A stretch of 64,000 nucleotides of DNA from Pseudomonas sp. CC6-YY-74 (GTDB taxonomy: Bacteria; Pseudomonadota; Gammaproteobacteria; Pseudomonadales; Pseudomonadaceae), in the NCBI RefSeq assembly GCF_002025205.1, contig NZ_CP019947.1, positions 1,371,501 to 1,435,500 of the forward strand, written 5' to 3'. Shown here piece by piece: positions 37,032 to 48,130 of this stretch (the stretch's first letter is position 1; every line of letters begins with the position of its first letter). The notes beneath the pieces are model-generated. The model did no database searches. It worked only from the letters and a program-made list of their open reading frames with translations, and was not told the DNA's origin. The translations under genes were made by a program, and so were the position numbers.

Positions 37032-38222
37032 GTGCACGTTCTCGACCGGCGTACCGCCTTGAGTATCCCGCCTATCTGGCGTCTTGCCTTTCGCCCGTTC
37101 TTCCTCTGCGCCAGCCTCTATGCGCTGGTCGCGATTCCGCTGTGGGTGATGGCCTGGTCCGGCCTGTTGGCGGACTGGCAGCCAAGTGGTGGTTGGCTCG
37201 CCTGGCACCGGCACGAAATGCTGTTTGGCTTCGCCAGCGCCATAGTGGCCGGTTTTCTGTTGACCGCGGTGCAGACTTGGACCGGTCAGCCGGGCCTGAG
37301 CGGCACGCGTTTGATGCTGCTCGCTGGCCTCTGGCTGGCGGCACGCCTGGGTTGGTTATTCGGCTTGGCGCCACTGCTGTTGATTCCGCTCGACTTCAGC
37401 TTCCTGCTCGCGGTAACCGCCCTGATGGGGCGGATGCTCTGGGTGGCGCGGCAGAAGCGTAACTACCCGATCGTGCTGGTGTTGAGCCTGTTGGCCGCGG
37501 CCAATGCCTTGCTGCTGACCGGCCTGGCGTTGGGCGACGATGAGCTGCAGCGCCGCGGCGTGTTGGCCGGGTTGTGGCTGGTAGCGACGTTAATGGGCCT
37601 GATCGGCGGCCGGGTGATTCCCTTCTTCACCCAGCGCGGCCTGGGCCGGCTCAATGCGGTCAAACCCTGGGCCTGGCTGGAAATCGCCCTGCTGCTCGGC
37701 ACCGGCCTGATCGCTGCGCTCTATGCCAGCGGGGTGGCCTTGCAGGCGCAGCCGCTACTGGCGCCGCTGTTCTTGGTGGTGGCGGGTGGCCACCTGTTGC
37801 GCCTGGCGCGCTGGTATGACCCGGGTATCTGGCGCGTGCCGCTGCTCTGGTCGCTGCACTTGGCGATGCTCTGGCTGGTGGTCGCGACCCTCGGCCTGGC
37901 GCTGTGGCATGCCGGCCTGCTGGCCAGCTTCAGCCCGGCCTTGCATGGCTTGACCATGGGCGCGATGAGCGGGCTGATTGTGGCCATGCTTGCCCGCGTC
38001 ACCCTGGGGCATACCGGGCGGCCGTTGCAACTGCCGGCGGGCATGGCCTGGGCCCTGGTGTTGTTCAACCTGGGTTGCGTGGCGCGGGTCTTCGTTTACC
38101 CGCTCTGGCCGCTGGCAGGGCTGTGGCTGGCGACCATCGGCTGGACGCTGGCCTTGGCCATCTACGCCTGGCGCTATGTACCGATGCTGATCACGGCACG
38201 GGTGGATGGTCATCCGGGCTGA
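37032..38222 (+). CDS. nnrS: NnrS, heme-copper membrane protein of NO stress
   Basis: A 396-residue protein with about twelve membrane helices. WRLAFRPFFLCASLYA, WHRHEMLFGFASAIVAGFLLTAVQTWTG in parts, GRVIPFFTQRG and HGLTMGAMSGLIVAMLARVTLGHTGR are NnrS hallmarks with conserved His. NnrS lowers the harm of NO to cellular iron during denitrification. GTG 37032 follows AGGAGG at 7 bases. Confidence 0.92.
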   Translation: MHVLDRRTALSIPPIWRLAFRPFFLCASLYALVAIPLWVMAWSGLLADWQPSGGWLAWHRHEMLFGFASAIVAGFLLTAVQTWTGQPGLSGTRLMLLAGLWLAARLGWLFGLAPLLLIPLDFSFLLAVTALMGRMLWVARQKRNYPIVLVLSLLAAANALLLTGLALGDDELQRRGVLAGLWLVATLMGLIGGRVIPFFTQRGLGRLNAVKPWAWLEIALLLGTGLIAALYASGVALQAQPLLAPLFLVVAGGHLLRLARWYDPGIWRVPLLWSLHLAMLWLVVATLGLALWHAGLLASFSPALHGLTMGAMSGLIVAMLARVTLGHTGRPLQLPAGMAWALVLFNLGCVARVFVYPLWPLAGLWLATIGWTLALAIYAWRYVPMLITARVDGHPG

Positions 38223-38375
38223 TAGCTAGGGCTGAGTGTTGAATCCAGGTTGGCGATCTGTTGCGTCGACCGTTTGATCATGCAGCGCCGCGCTGCCCAG
38301 TAATTGATATCCGGTTACCCGTGCTCGCGCATGGGTGGCCTTGCCGCTCGGCGCTGCCGAGCATCGGAGAAGCTA

Positions 38376-39119
38376 ATGAAAACCGAATTTCAAGATCGTC
38401 TGGCCGTTGTCACCGGCGCCAGTTCAGGTATCGGCCTGGCGTTATGCGCCGCTTTGCTGCAGCGCGGCGCCAGGGTACTGGCAATGTCGCGCAGCCTGGG
38501 CGGCTTACAAGGCCTGCAGGCGAGCCACCCCGAGCGCCTGTTCTGGCATGCTGGCGATGTCACCTCGAGCGAGGATCTGGCCAGCCTCGGTTTGCGCGCA
38601 GCGCAACTGGGGCAGGTGGATTATCTGGTACCCAACGCGGGTATCGCCGAACTGGCCGAGAGCCTCGATTTGAGTGCATTCGATCGGCAGTGGGCGGTCA
38701 ACGGTGCCGGCGCCTTGAATACCCTGGCAGCGTTGCGTGACACCCTGGCCAGTCCCAGTTCGGTGGTGTTCATCAGCAGTTTTCTTACCCGTTCGACCTT
38801 TCCCGGCCTGGCCGCCTATATCGCCAGCAAGGCGGCGCTTAGCGCCCAGGCGCGCACCCTCGCGGTGGAATTTGCTCCAGTCGGTGTGCGCATCAATCTG
38901 GTCTCGCCCGGACCCACGGCAACCGCTATCTGGGGCAGCCTGGGACTGACCGACGAGCAGTTGGGCGATGTTGCCGATACGGTCACCAAACGCTTGTTGC
39001 CCGGCCACTTTCTCGAAGCCGCGGCGGTGGCCAATGTCATCCTGTTCCAGCTGTCTCAGGGCGCCCGCGGCGTATATGGCCAGGACTGGGTGGTGGACAA
39101 CGGCTACACCCTGAATTGA
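38376..39119 (+). CDS. Short-chain dehydrogenase/reductase
   Basis: A 247-residue NAD(P)-dependent SDR. The cofactor motif is TGASSGIG, NAGIAE follows, and the active site has Ser in FISSFLT and YIASK for Tyr/Lys. SPGPTATAIWG is the usual C-terminal motif. GGAGAA lies 6 bases before ATG 38376. Substrate unknown; no operon partner. Confidence 0.85.
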   Translation: MKTEFQDRLAVVTGASSGIGLALCAALLQRGARVLAMSRSLGGLQGLQASHPERLFWHAGDVTSSEDLASLGLRAAQLGQVDYLVPNAGIAELAESLDLSAFDRQWAVNGAGALNTLAALRDTLASPSSVVFISSFLTRSTFPGLAAYIASKAALSAQARTLAVEFAPVGVRINLVSPGPTATAIWGSLGLTDEQLGDVADTVTKRLLPGHFLEAAAVANVILFQLSQGARGVYGQDWVVDNGYTLN

Positions 39120-39236
39120 CCCGCACACATCCAGCGCACCCGGCGAACTTCTCCCGCACACCGAGGTGTTGGCCGGGATTCATACTAGATTCGCCAAAAC
39201 ACAGTTAAGTTAATGATTTAAAGGCTAAAACCTAAT

Positions 39237-39359
39237 CTATTGATCGATCGGTTTGATCTTGCGATCGAGGTCTAGGGTGTAGTCGCCGAAACGATTGATA
39301 TGGCTCGTCTGGTACGGCGACAGCGCCTTCCGTACAGCGCTCTTCAATGTAGCAAAAAG
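39237..39359 (-). pseudogene. Tn3-family transposase C-terminal remnant
   Basis: On the minus strand this frame reads KALSPYQTSHINRFGDYTLD then LDRKIKPIDQ and a stop. The INRFGDYxLDLDR block is the typical end of Tn3-family transposases. There is no start and no catalytic part. It lies at the left edge of the island that begins with the NhaR-like gene. Confidence 0.55.
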
Positions 39360-39450
39360 TTCGTGTCGCCTTTGATGCCGAGCCAGACTCACGACAGAAA
39401 CTCGCGCTACGAGAGAGGGCTAAAGCGAACAGCACCCCAAGAGCGCTAGG

Positions 39451-40362
39451 CTAGCGAATAGGGTCGCCTTCGACGAACAAAGATTGCTTCGCCGCCTCAC
39501 TAATCGCCACGACGGCGGGGTGGGTCAGCCTGCGCTCGATGGAGATGGCGTAGTAGCGCACCATGACTTCATGGGCGCAGCCGATGACCTCGGCACCATA
39601 CTGATCCCTAATTTCATCGCTCAGTATTGCCGGCGCAGGGAAAATGCCGGCACCGGCCTTGCCGAAGGCTTTCATCAGTGCGCTGTCATCGAATTTACCG
39701 ATGATATGTGGCTGGATCTGTTGTTCGTTGAACCAGCGCGCCAGCGGTGCCTGCACCGCCACCTTATCTCCCGGTAGTAAAAAAGGGGCACCGTCCAGGG
39801 AGCGCGGAAAAGTCGATCGATAGCGCGCGGCCAGTTCCGGCACCGCATAAAAGGCGATGGTGCACTGCCCCAGTGCGTGGTTGTAGCCCTTTACCCCCAA
39901 TTCGGAGGGCAGCGGCCGGTCAGCGATGACCAGGTCGAGCTGGTGGATGGCCAGTTCTGCAAACAAGCGTTCTAACTTGTCCTCGTAGCATATGAGGCGC
40001 ACAGGCTCAGCGAGTGCCATTGCCGGTGCCAACAACTGATAGGCGAGCGATTTGGGCACGGCGTCGGCAACCCCTACCCGAAACGACTGCTCTGCGCTGC
40101 CGGCCCCACTGCGTAACGATTGTTCGAGCTCGTTGCCTATCTGGAAGATCTCGTCGGCATGGGACAGTGCCAGTTTTCCCGCAGACGTGAGTTCGAGACG
40201 CCTACCGATACGTCGGAACAGGTCCGTGCCCAATGACCGTTCAAGCTCGGCGAGCTGACCACTAATCGTCTGGGGGGTGAGATGCAGCCGTTCGGCGGCA
40301 CGCGTAATGCTTCCGGCCTTAGCGACGTTCCAAAAATAGTGAAGCTGTTTGTAGTTCAGCAC
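39451..40362 (-). CDS. nhaR: LysR-family regulator, NhaR-like
   Basis: A 303-residue LysR-type regulator. The helix-turn-helix is SITRAAERLHLTPQTISGQLAELE, and the start LNYKQLHYFW with the C-terminal RLTHPAVVAISEAAK matches NhaR, the Na+-responsive activator. It begins at GTG 40362 and is divergent from the HPF-like gene, 124 bases away, the usual layout for a LysR gene and its target. Regulation of the island by Na+ or another signal is inferred only. Confidence 0.85.
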   Translation of the reverse strand: MLNYKQLHYFWNVAKAGSITRAAERLHLTPQTISGQLAELERSLGTDLFRRIGRRLELTSAGKLALSHADEIFQIGNELEQSLRSGAGSAEQSFRVGVADAVPKSLAYQLLAPAMALAEPVRLICYEDKLERLFAELAIHQLDLVIADRPLPSELGVKGYNHALGQCTIAFYAVPELAARYRSTFPRSLDGAPFLLPGDKVAVQAPLARWFNEQQIQPHIIGKFDDSALMKAFGKAGAGIFPAPAILSDEIRDQYGAEVIGCAHEVMVRYYAISIERRLTHPAVVAISEAAKQSLFVEGDPIR

Positions 40363-40486
40363 GGGATGTGAGCCTCACTATCAGTCTGTGACGAATTAAT
40401 CGCAAAGAATTATCTGCTTTTCTTGATGTAGAAACAAACCTAGCATTACCTCGTGTAACCCCGCATTGGGGCTAAAGGAGCATGGG

Positions 40487-40810
40487 ATGCAAGTCGACAT
40501 CCAGACCCGCGATATCACGCTGAGCGATGAGTTGCGCACCCATGTAGAGCGACGGTTGCAGTTCGCCCTGAGCCATTTTCAGGATCAGGCACTGCTGATC
40601 ACCGTTTGCCTGTCCGGTGTGAGCGGAGACAGAGGGGAGGATCACCACTGTTACCTGCAAATTCGTGCCAAGGGCTACCCCGATGTCGCCATCGAAGACA
40701 TCGAGACAGACCTCTATATCGCGATCAATCGCGCAGTGGAACGCGCTGGACGAATGCTGGAGCGCCAGTGGCAGCGTGCCCACAATCATTTGAATGGGCC
40801 ACTTCAGTGA
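40487..40810 (+). CDS. HPF/RaiA-like ribosome-associated protein
   Basis: A 107-residue S30AE-family protein (MQVDIQTRDITLSDELRTHV; VAIEDIETDLYIAINRAVER) with a beta-alpha-beta-beta-beta-alpha pattern. The family binds 30S subunits and causes hibernation in stress. It lacks the long HPF tail. AAAGGAG is 6 bases before ATG 40487. Its stop overlaps the next gene's GTG (GTGA). It may be a paralog, as Pseudomonas keeps another HPF beside rpoN. Confidence 0.8.
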   Translation: MQVDIQTRDITLSDELRTHVERRLQFALSHFQDQALLITVCLSGVSGDRGEDHHCYLQIRAKGYPDVAIEDIETDLYIAINRAVERAGRMLERQWQRAHNHLNGPLQ

Positions 40811-41661
40811 GTCTGACGCACCATCTCTACCGGGGCCAGCGCGTCGCGCTGCTCACCCAGCACGGCAAGGAAACGGTGCTCGCCCCAGTGCTGGAGCTCG
40901 CGCTCGACTGTCGGGTGGAAGTTGTCACCGGGTATGACACCGACCTGCTAGGTACCTTTAGCCGCGATATCCCGCGTGCTGGCACCCAGCTCGAAGCGGC
41001 GCGCCAGAAAGCGCGCATCGGCATGCAGATTTCCGGACTGGCACTGGGGCTTGCCAGCGAAGGCGCCTTTGGCCCTGATCCGTTCGCGGGAATGTTTCCC
41101 TGGAACGTGGAGTTGCTGATTTTCATAGACGACCACCTCGCAATCGAGGTGGTCGGCGTCGCCCAGGGCCATGCAAAGAGCGCCCACCTGCTGACGGCCA
41201 GCTGGGCTGAGGCCGAATCCTTCGCCCAGCAAACGGGATTTCCCGAGCACCATCTGGTGCTGCGTCCGGAGGGTGAGGCCGATCCGCGTATACGCAAAGG
41301 CATCGCCTGTTGGGCGACGCTGGAGGCCGCCTTCGCCTGGGCAAAGGGGCAATCGGCCAGCGGACGGGTTTTTCTCGAAACCGACGGGCGCGCCCATGCC
41401 AATCCCACGCGGATGGAGATTATCCGCCGCGCGGCCGAGGATCTGGCAATCAAGCTCTGCTCGCTGTGTCCCGCCTGCAGTACGCCGGGGTTCTGGATCG
41501 TCGAGCGCGTGCCTGGGCTGCGTTGTGCGGACTGTGATGCGCCGACCCGCGAAACCCGCGCCGAGGTGCATGGATGCCTCAAGTGCGTGCATCGCGAGAC
41601 CCGCGAGGGCACCGACCGGCAATACGCCGAGCCGCGCCATTGCGACTACTGCAACCCATGA
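40807..41661 (+). CDS. DUF6671-like protein with cysteine-pair tail
   Basis: A 284-residue protein. The N-terminal part (residues 1-210) begins [20 protein letters not shown] and has [17 protein letters not shown]-like and EGAFGPDPF blocks. The C-terminus has [28 protein letters not shown] and CDYCNP, likely two zinc ribbons. It matches what I recall of the DUF6671 family, whose function is unknown. It is coupled to the HPF-like gene by a GTGA overlap, so both are made together. Confidence 0.7.
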   Translation: MSLTHHLYRGQRVALLTQHGKETVLAPVLELALDCRVEVVTGYDTDLLGTFSRDIPRAGTQLEAARQKARIGMQISGLALGLASEGAFGPDPFAGMFPWNVELLIFIDDHLAIEVVGVAQGHAKSAHLLTASWAEAESFAQQTGFPEHHLVLRPEGEADPRIRKGIACWATLEAAFAWAKGQSASGRVFLETDGRAHANPTRMEIIRRAAEDLAIKLCSLCPACSTPGFWIVERVPGLRCADCDAPTRETRAEVHGCLKCVHRETREGTDRQYAEPRHCDYCNP

Positions 41662-41671
41662 GGAGCCCTCC

Positions 41672-42732
41672 ATGAGCATGACGCGCCTGACGTTTACCCG
41701 CCCCGACGACTGGCACCTGCATCTGCGCGACGGGGAGGTGCTGGCCTCGGTACTTCCCGACACGGCGCGGCGGTTCGCGCGCGCCATCGTCATGCCCAAC
41801 CTCAAGCCGGCCGTGACCACGACTGCACAGGCGCTGGCTTACCGCGAGCGCATTCTGGCGGCGTTGCCGGCGGGTATGTCATTCGAGCCGCTGATGACGC
41901 TCTACCTCACCGAGGCCACGCCGCCCGAGGAGATCGCACGGGCCAAGGCAAGTGGTGTCGTGCATGCGGTCAAGTATTACCCGGCCGGCGCGACGACCAA
42001 CTCCGCAAGCGGTGTGGACGACCTGAAACGCGTCTACGCGGTGCTCGCGGCAATGGAGCGGCACGACCTGCCGCTGCTTATGCACGGCGAGGTGACCTCC
42101 CCGGACGTCGACGCCTTCGACCGCGAAGCGGTGTTTATTGAGCGCCATCTGGCACCCCTGGTGCGTGAGTTCACCGGCCTGCGCATGGTGCTGGAGCACA
42201 TCACCACCGCGACGGCCGCCGATTTCGTCAGCGCGGCCCCGGACAACCTCGCCGCGACCATCACTGCGCACCATCTACTGCTTAACCGCAACGCGATGTT
42301 CGAGGGGGCTTACGGCCGCACCATTACTGCTTGCCGCTGCTGAAACGCGAAACGCACCGCCGCGCGCTGGTTGCCGCCGCCACCGCAGGCAACCCGAAGT
42401 TTTTTCTCGGCACCGACAGCGCGCCGCACTCGCGTCACGCCAAGGAGTCCGCTTGCGGCTGCGCCGGCATTTATACCGCGCACGCTGCGATCGAGCTCTA
42501 CGCCGAGGTATTCGAGCAAGCTGCTGCGCTCGAGCGGCTGGAGGCGTTCGCCAGCTTCCATGGGCCTGACTTCTACCGGCTACCGCGCAACGGCGACAGC
42601 ATCACCCTGGAGAAGCAGAGTTGGACGGTACCCGAAACGGTCCGTTTCGGGGATGAAACGGGCCTGCCGTTGCGCGCTGGGGGAACGATTGCGTGGCGAC
42701 TCATCGAAACAGAGCCTATGCAGGCGAGATGA
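41672..42732 (+). pseudogene. pyrC: Dihydroorotase PyrC, frameshifted in a G run
   Basis: The N-terminal two thirds starts [20 protein letters not shown] (the HLHLR zinc site) and has MPNLKPAV, the [11 protein letters not shown] lysine region, MHGE and EHITT. The frame breaks at the five-G run 42304-42308: after NAMFEG it goes astray, while the next frame continues with [16 protein letters not shown] and GTDSAPHSR to a stop at 42732. With one more G it would be 353 residues, the size of normal PyrC. Key residues are all present, so a sequencing error is quite possible. Otherwise this is an inactive paralog. AGGAG precedes ATG 41672. Confidence 0.88.
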
Positions 42733-42817
42733 TGTGGGACGTGCTCGCTGCTAGCACCCTTTTGAACCCGCGCGGCATGCCTGCGTGCCCGCGATAACCA
42801 CTTCAAGGATTTTCGAG

Positions 42818-44497
<1,680 letters not shown>

Positions 44498-44638
44498 GCG
44501 GGCGGCATGCATAACTGCAGCGGCTGCGAAGGAATGGAATGCGACCCGAGCCGATATTTGGCAAGGCGCTTCGGCCGGGTGTGAGATAGCCCAGTTTTTG
44601 GCTCAACTGACAATCGACATAAATGAAAAGGTGCAGTT

Positions 44639-44746
44639 ATGGCCCTCAGAACACTGGTAGTTGATATGACCGAGGCCCAGGAAGAGAGGCTGGAGCTTTG
44701 CTTTATGTGCCGGCGACACGGCGTCCTGACGTTTACTGGAGTCTGA
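44639..44746 (+). CDS. Possible 35-residue ORF before the Sua5 gene
   Basis: ATG 44639 is preceded by AAAAGG at 8 bases, and the product MALRTLVVDMTEAQEERLEL ends in TFTGV two bases before the next start. It has a CFMC pair. It could be a coupling leader or a small protein; I know no homolog. Confidence 0.35.
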   Translation: MALRTLVVDMTEAQEERLELCFMCRRHGVLTFTGV

Positions 44747-44748
44747 GC

Positions 44749-45744
44749 ATGGCGCTGTATGGCAACACACCGGAAGAAATAGGCTGCGCCGCCGGGATTT
44801 TGCGCGGCGGCGGCTTGGCCGCCTTCCCCACCGAGACCGTCTATGGCTTGGGGGCCGACGCCGGCAACGAGCGCGCCGTGGCGAAGATTTTCACGGCAAA
44901 GGGCCGCCCCGCCGATCACCCCCTGATTGTCCACCTGGCCGCCGTCGATGAGATCGAACGCTGGGCGCGGGCTATCCCAGATTCAGCTTGGCAACTCGCA
45001 GAACGTTTCTGGCCTGGTCCGCTCACGCTGATCCTCAAGCGCGCGCCCGGCGTGCTGGACGCAGTGACCGGCGGGCAAGACACGATTGGCCTGCGCGTGC
45101 CGAATCACCCCGTGGCGCTGGCGTTACTCAAAGCCTTCGGCGGCGGTATCGCCGCGCCGTCGGCCAACCGCTTCGGACGCGTGAGTCCCACCTCGGCAGC
45201 CCATGTGATCGCAGAGTTTGGCGATGCGCTGGACTGCGTCATCGACGGTGGTTCGTGCACGGTAGGTTTGGAGTCCACCATCCTCGACCTCAGCGGGGAG
45301 TATCCGCGCGTGCTGCGTCCGGGAGCGGTGATGCCCGACGTGCTGACTCGTATCCTCGGCGAGTCGCTCTCCATGGGCGCGGGCGACAGCCCACGGGTAC
45401 CGGGTTGCCTGGCATCGCATTACGCGCCGGATACTCCGCTGCGACTAATGGCGATGGCGCACATCGAGGCGGCGACCCAGTCGTTTGTGAACCTCGGACA
45501 ATCGGTTGCAGTGCTGTCAATGCATCCCCCTGCAACCAACCAGGTCGGCTGCCGCTGGCTGATGATGCCCACCAGTCCCAGTCTGTACGGGCAGCTACTT
45601 TATGCGCGCCTGCGCGAAATCGATACCTGGGGTAGTCGCTGCGTTCTAGTCGAATTACCACCCGCCAACATGGCGTGGGAAGCGGTGCGCGATCGTTTGC
45701 AGCGTGCAGCTGGCGGTAGGCAGGACGGGCGAGGTTGCGCATGA
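44749..45744 (+). CDS. Threonylcarbamoyl-AMP synthase, Sua5 long form
   Basis: A 331-residue protein that makes threonylcarbamoyl-AMP from Thr, ATP and bicarbonate for the t6A tRNA modification. The YrdC domain (about residues 8-200) has GGGLAAFPTETVYGLGADA, KGRPADHPL, RVPNHPVAL, SANRFGRVSPT and STILDLSG. A Sua5 domain follows, joined by PGCLASHYAPDTPL. GGAG is 8 bases before ATG 44749. Its neighbours suggest a second copy; the normal one (TsaC) usually sits elsewhere in Pseudomonas. Confidence 0.9.
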   Translation: MALYGNTPEEIGCAAGILRGGGLAAFPTETVYGLGADAGNERAVAKIFTAKGRPADHPLIVHLAAVDEIERWARAIPDSAWQLAERFWPGPLTLILKRAPGVLDAVTGGQDTIGLRVPNHPVALALLKAFGGGIAAPSANRFGRVSPTSAAHVIAEFGDALDCVIDGGSCTVGLESTILDLSGEYPRVLRPGAVMPDVLTRILGESLSMGAGDSPRVPGCLASHYAPDTPLRLMAMAHIEAATQSFVNLGQSVAVLSMHPPATNQVGCRWLMMPTSPSLYGQLLYARLREIDTWGSRCVLVELPPANMAWEAVRDRLQRAAGGRQDGRGCA

Positions 45745-45817
45745 GCATGTGGGGGCTGGTTCGCCGCTTGGCGGATTTGCCGCGCAGCGGTATTGAGCTA
45801 AACGGCTTCTTCTCATT

Positions 45818-45970
45818 TCCACAGCCACCGCGTTAGCGTCCGCGCTGCGCGACGCCCTGCATGCCAACCTCACCGCGCTCATCAAAGGGTCACGCTGTAT
45901 GCAGATGGAGAAACTGCTCGACGACTTGATTGCAAACCCATCGAAACTACCAAATAGAGAACAGCAATGA
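45818..45970 (+). pseudogene. MurF C-terminal remnant
   Basis: The frame STATALASALRDALHANLT then ALIKGSRCMQMEKLLDDLI matches the C-terminal end of MurF (UDP-MurNAc-pentapeptide ligase), where VKGSRxxxME is the mark. It ends NREQQ and TGA at 45968-45970, overlapping the sbtA start. No upstream MurF sequence is seen; the ORF opening at 45741 (MSMWGLVRRLADL) is in another frame and not recognised. Confidence 0.6.
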
Positions 45971-46923
45971 ATGTAATCGATCCTATTATCCTGTTTTTCC
46001 TGCTGGGTCTCGTCGCTGGCCTGCTACGTTCTGAGCTGCGTCTTCCGGCCGCAATTTACGAGTTCGTGAGCATCCTGTTGCTGCTCGCCATCGGTCTCAA
46101 GGGCGGCGTCGAACTTGCCAAGCAGCCGTTTGCTGTCTTGCTGCCGGATATGCTGGCCGTCGTGGCGATGGGGGTTTTCCTGGCACTACTCGCTTTTCCC
46201 GTGCTTCGCTACGTGGGCCGCTTCAAGCGCGCAGATGCGGCCTCGATCGCCGCTCATTACGGCTCGGTGAGCGTGGGTACCTACGCCGTCGCGGTTGCCT
46301 ATTTTGGCTCCCGCCAGATCGCCTTCGAAGAGCACATGCCACTGCTTCTGGTGATGTTGGAGATTCCCGCCATTCTGGTCGGCATCGTCTTGGCGCGCGG
46401 TCTGTCACGGCAGACGCGCTGGAGTGAGATCGCCCATGAAGTGTTCTTGGGCAAAGGCATCGTGTTGCTGGTCGGCGGCCTGCTCATCGGCTGGGCAGCT
46501 GGACCTGACGGATTGTCTTCGATCAAGCCGTTATTCTTCGATCTCTTCAAGGGCATTCTGGCCCTGTTCCTGCTGGAGATGGGGTTGCTGACCGCGACAC
46601 AGGTGGGCAGCCTACGCCGGTACGGGCTGTTTCTGGTTGCCTTTGGCATTGGCATGCCCCTGTTTTCTTCGTTAGTGGGCATCGGGCTGGGGTTGGCACT
46701 GGGCTTGTCCGTCGGCGGGGTAGCCATGCTTGCCACGCTGGCCGCCAGTGCTTCTTACATCGCGGTACCCGCCGCCATGCGCATATCGGTGCCCGAGGCC
46801 AACCCCACCTTGTCGCTGGCCGCTTCGCTGGGCGTCACATTCCCGTTCAATGTCTTGCTGGGTATCCCCATTTATTATGCGCTCGCCGTGTGGGCGCACA
46901 CGTTCGTGGGAGGGTGGAACTAA
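45967..46923 (+). CDS. sbtA: Sodium-dependent bicarbonate transporter SbtA
   Basis: A 318-residue, ten-helix membrane protein of the SbtA (DUF897) family. Marks are IILFFLLGLVAGLLRSELRLP, LLLAIGLKGGVEL, AAHYGSVSVGTYAVA and the second-half GLSVGGVAMLATLAASASYIA with PAAMRISVPEANPT. In cyanobacteria SbtA takes up HCO3- with Na+. ATG 45967 overlaps the stop of the MurF remnant, and the sbtB start overlaps its stop by one base (TAATG). Substrate is inferred by family. Confidence 0.92.
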   Translation: MNVIDPIILFFLLGLVAGLLRSELRLPAAIYEFVSILLLLAIGLKGGVELAKQPFAVLLPDMLAVVAMGVFLALLAFPVLRYVGRFKRADAASIAAHYGSVSVGTYAVAVAYFGSRQIAFEEHMPLLLVMLEIPAILVGIVLARGLSRQTRWSEIAHEVFLGKGIVLLVGGLLIGWAAGPDGLSSIKPLFFDLFKGILALFLLEMGLLTATQVGSLRRYGLFLVAFGIGMPLFSSLVGIGLGLALGLSVGGVAMLATLAASASYIAVPAAMRISVPEANPTLSLAASLGVTFPFNVLLGIPIYYALAVWAHTFVGGWN

Positions 46924-47225
46924 TGGAAGGACATACGCGCAAGCTGTTGACCATCGTCACCGAAGCAGCGGTCGAGGGTGCTCTGCTCCGGGATATCGAG
47001 CGGTTAGGTGCCCACGGATACACCATCACCGACGCTCGTGGAAAAGGCGGCCGTGGTATTCGCGATGCCGGCTGGGAGGCGAGTGGCAACATCCGCATTG
47101 AGGTGGTGTGCGATGCCGATACGGCCACAACAATCGCCAGCTACCTGCAGACGCATTACTACGACAATTACGCCATGGTCTTGTTCGTGAGCAGCATCGA
47201 GGTGCTACGGCCAGAAAAATTCTGA
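46923..47225 (+). CDS. sbtB: PII-like regulator SbtB
   Basis: A 100-residue PII-fold protein that sits beside SbtA and in cyanobacteria gates it in response to adenine nucleotides and cAMP. The T-loop region KGGRGIRDAGWEASGNIRIEV and the YYDNYAMVLFVSSIEV strand fit SbtB. The C-terminal redox Cys loop of cyanobacterial SbtB is missing. It is coupled to sbtA. Bases 47226-47457 after it show no gene I can support. Confidence 0.88.
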   Translation: MEGHTRKLLTIVTEAAVEGALLRDIERLGAHGYTITDARGKGGRGIRDAGWEASGNIRIEVVCDADTATTIASYLQTHYYDNYAMVLFVSSIEVLRPEKF

Positions 47226-47457
47226 ACGAGAAGGGTAAAGGTTGTGGTGGTGACGGGATGGCACGACGGTATACGCATGTGATGGCGCTGCGCTTCATCG
47301 GCGTCAGCCTGGGCCTGAGTACGCTGGATACGCGGTCTGCGACCATACTGGCCGCCAGGAGAGGATATCGAGGTGAGTGCGGGGCGCATGCGGAAAGTAT
47401 GGAGTAAGGACGCCACAGCCGATTATGAAAAGCGCTAGGCATGGCGTCCCTGGGAGG

Positions 47458-47781
47458 TTACTTGAGGCTCAGCACCCATTCGGCGAGGGTCTTGGCTTCT
47501 TCGTCGGTGACCGGGTTGGCCGGCATCGGCATCGGACCCCAGTTGCCCTCTGTACCGTTCTTGATCCGCCCGGCCAGCAGCTCGACCGCGCCTTCGGTGC
47601 CGGCGTACTTGGCGGCTACGTCTTTCAGCGCCGGGCCGACCAGCTTCATGTCGACGCTATGGCATGCCGCGCAGGGCTTGCTCTTGAACAGGGCTTCGCC
47701 GGCTGCGGGGTCAGCCGCCAGGGCAGATTGCATACTCAGCGCAGCACCCAGGGCCAACAGCGGAATCAGAAACTTCTTCAT
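47458..47781 (-). CDS. nirM: Cytochrome c-551 NirM, donor to NirS
   Basis: A 107-residue periplasmic cytochrome c with a signal peptide ([17 protein letters not shown] to SALA) and CAACH heme site; the axial Met lies in [11 protein letters not shown], the c-551 mark. It passes electrons to cytochrome cd1. GAGGAAATACC precedes ATG 47781. It is separate from nirS here, downstream of nirN by about 350 bases with its own FNR box, whereas many Pseudomonas have nirSM together. Confidence 0.92.
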   Translation of the reverse strand: MKKFLIPLLALGAALSMQSALAADPAAGEALFKSKPCAACHSVDMKLVGPALKDVAAKYAGTEGAVELLAGRIKNGTEGNWGPMPMPANPVTDEEAKTLAEWVLSLK

Positions 47782-47977
47782 GGTATTTCCTCAAGGCGAG
47801 TGACGCAGGAGATATGCAACCTGCGTCGATTGGGCTAGGTAAACGTTGTACCTAGGCCGTGATAGTGATGCGTTGCGGGGCCAGCTTTGGCCCGAATCAG
47901 CTTATGGTGACAAACATTGGTGCAATGGCAGTCTGCTGCAAACGGTTCAAGCATAGTTTGGGGGCGCTTTTTATTGC

Positions 47978-47991
47978 TTGATCTCAATCAA
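47978..47991 (-). promoter_or_regulatory. Consensus Anr/Dnr box before nirM
   Basis: TTGATCTCAATCAA is an exact match to the FNR consensus. On the minus strand the start site would be near 47943, about 160 bases before nirM. The gap 47782-48130 has no gene. Confidence 0.8.
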
Positions 47992-48130
47992 TAGATGCGC
48001 CTGCCAACTATGCGCCTCCGCACCGCAGCGGTTCAATGCGGCTTATCATCTCAGACAGCAGCAACCGGATAGAGTGCGATCTTGCAATGGGCTGCGGGCC
48101 AACTATAGCAGTCACCCTGGTCGGTCTCAC

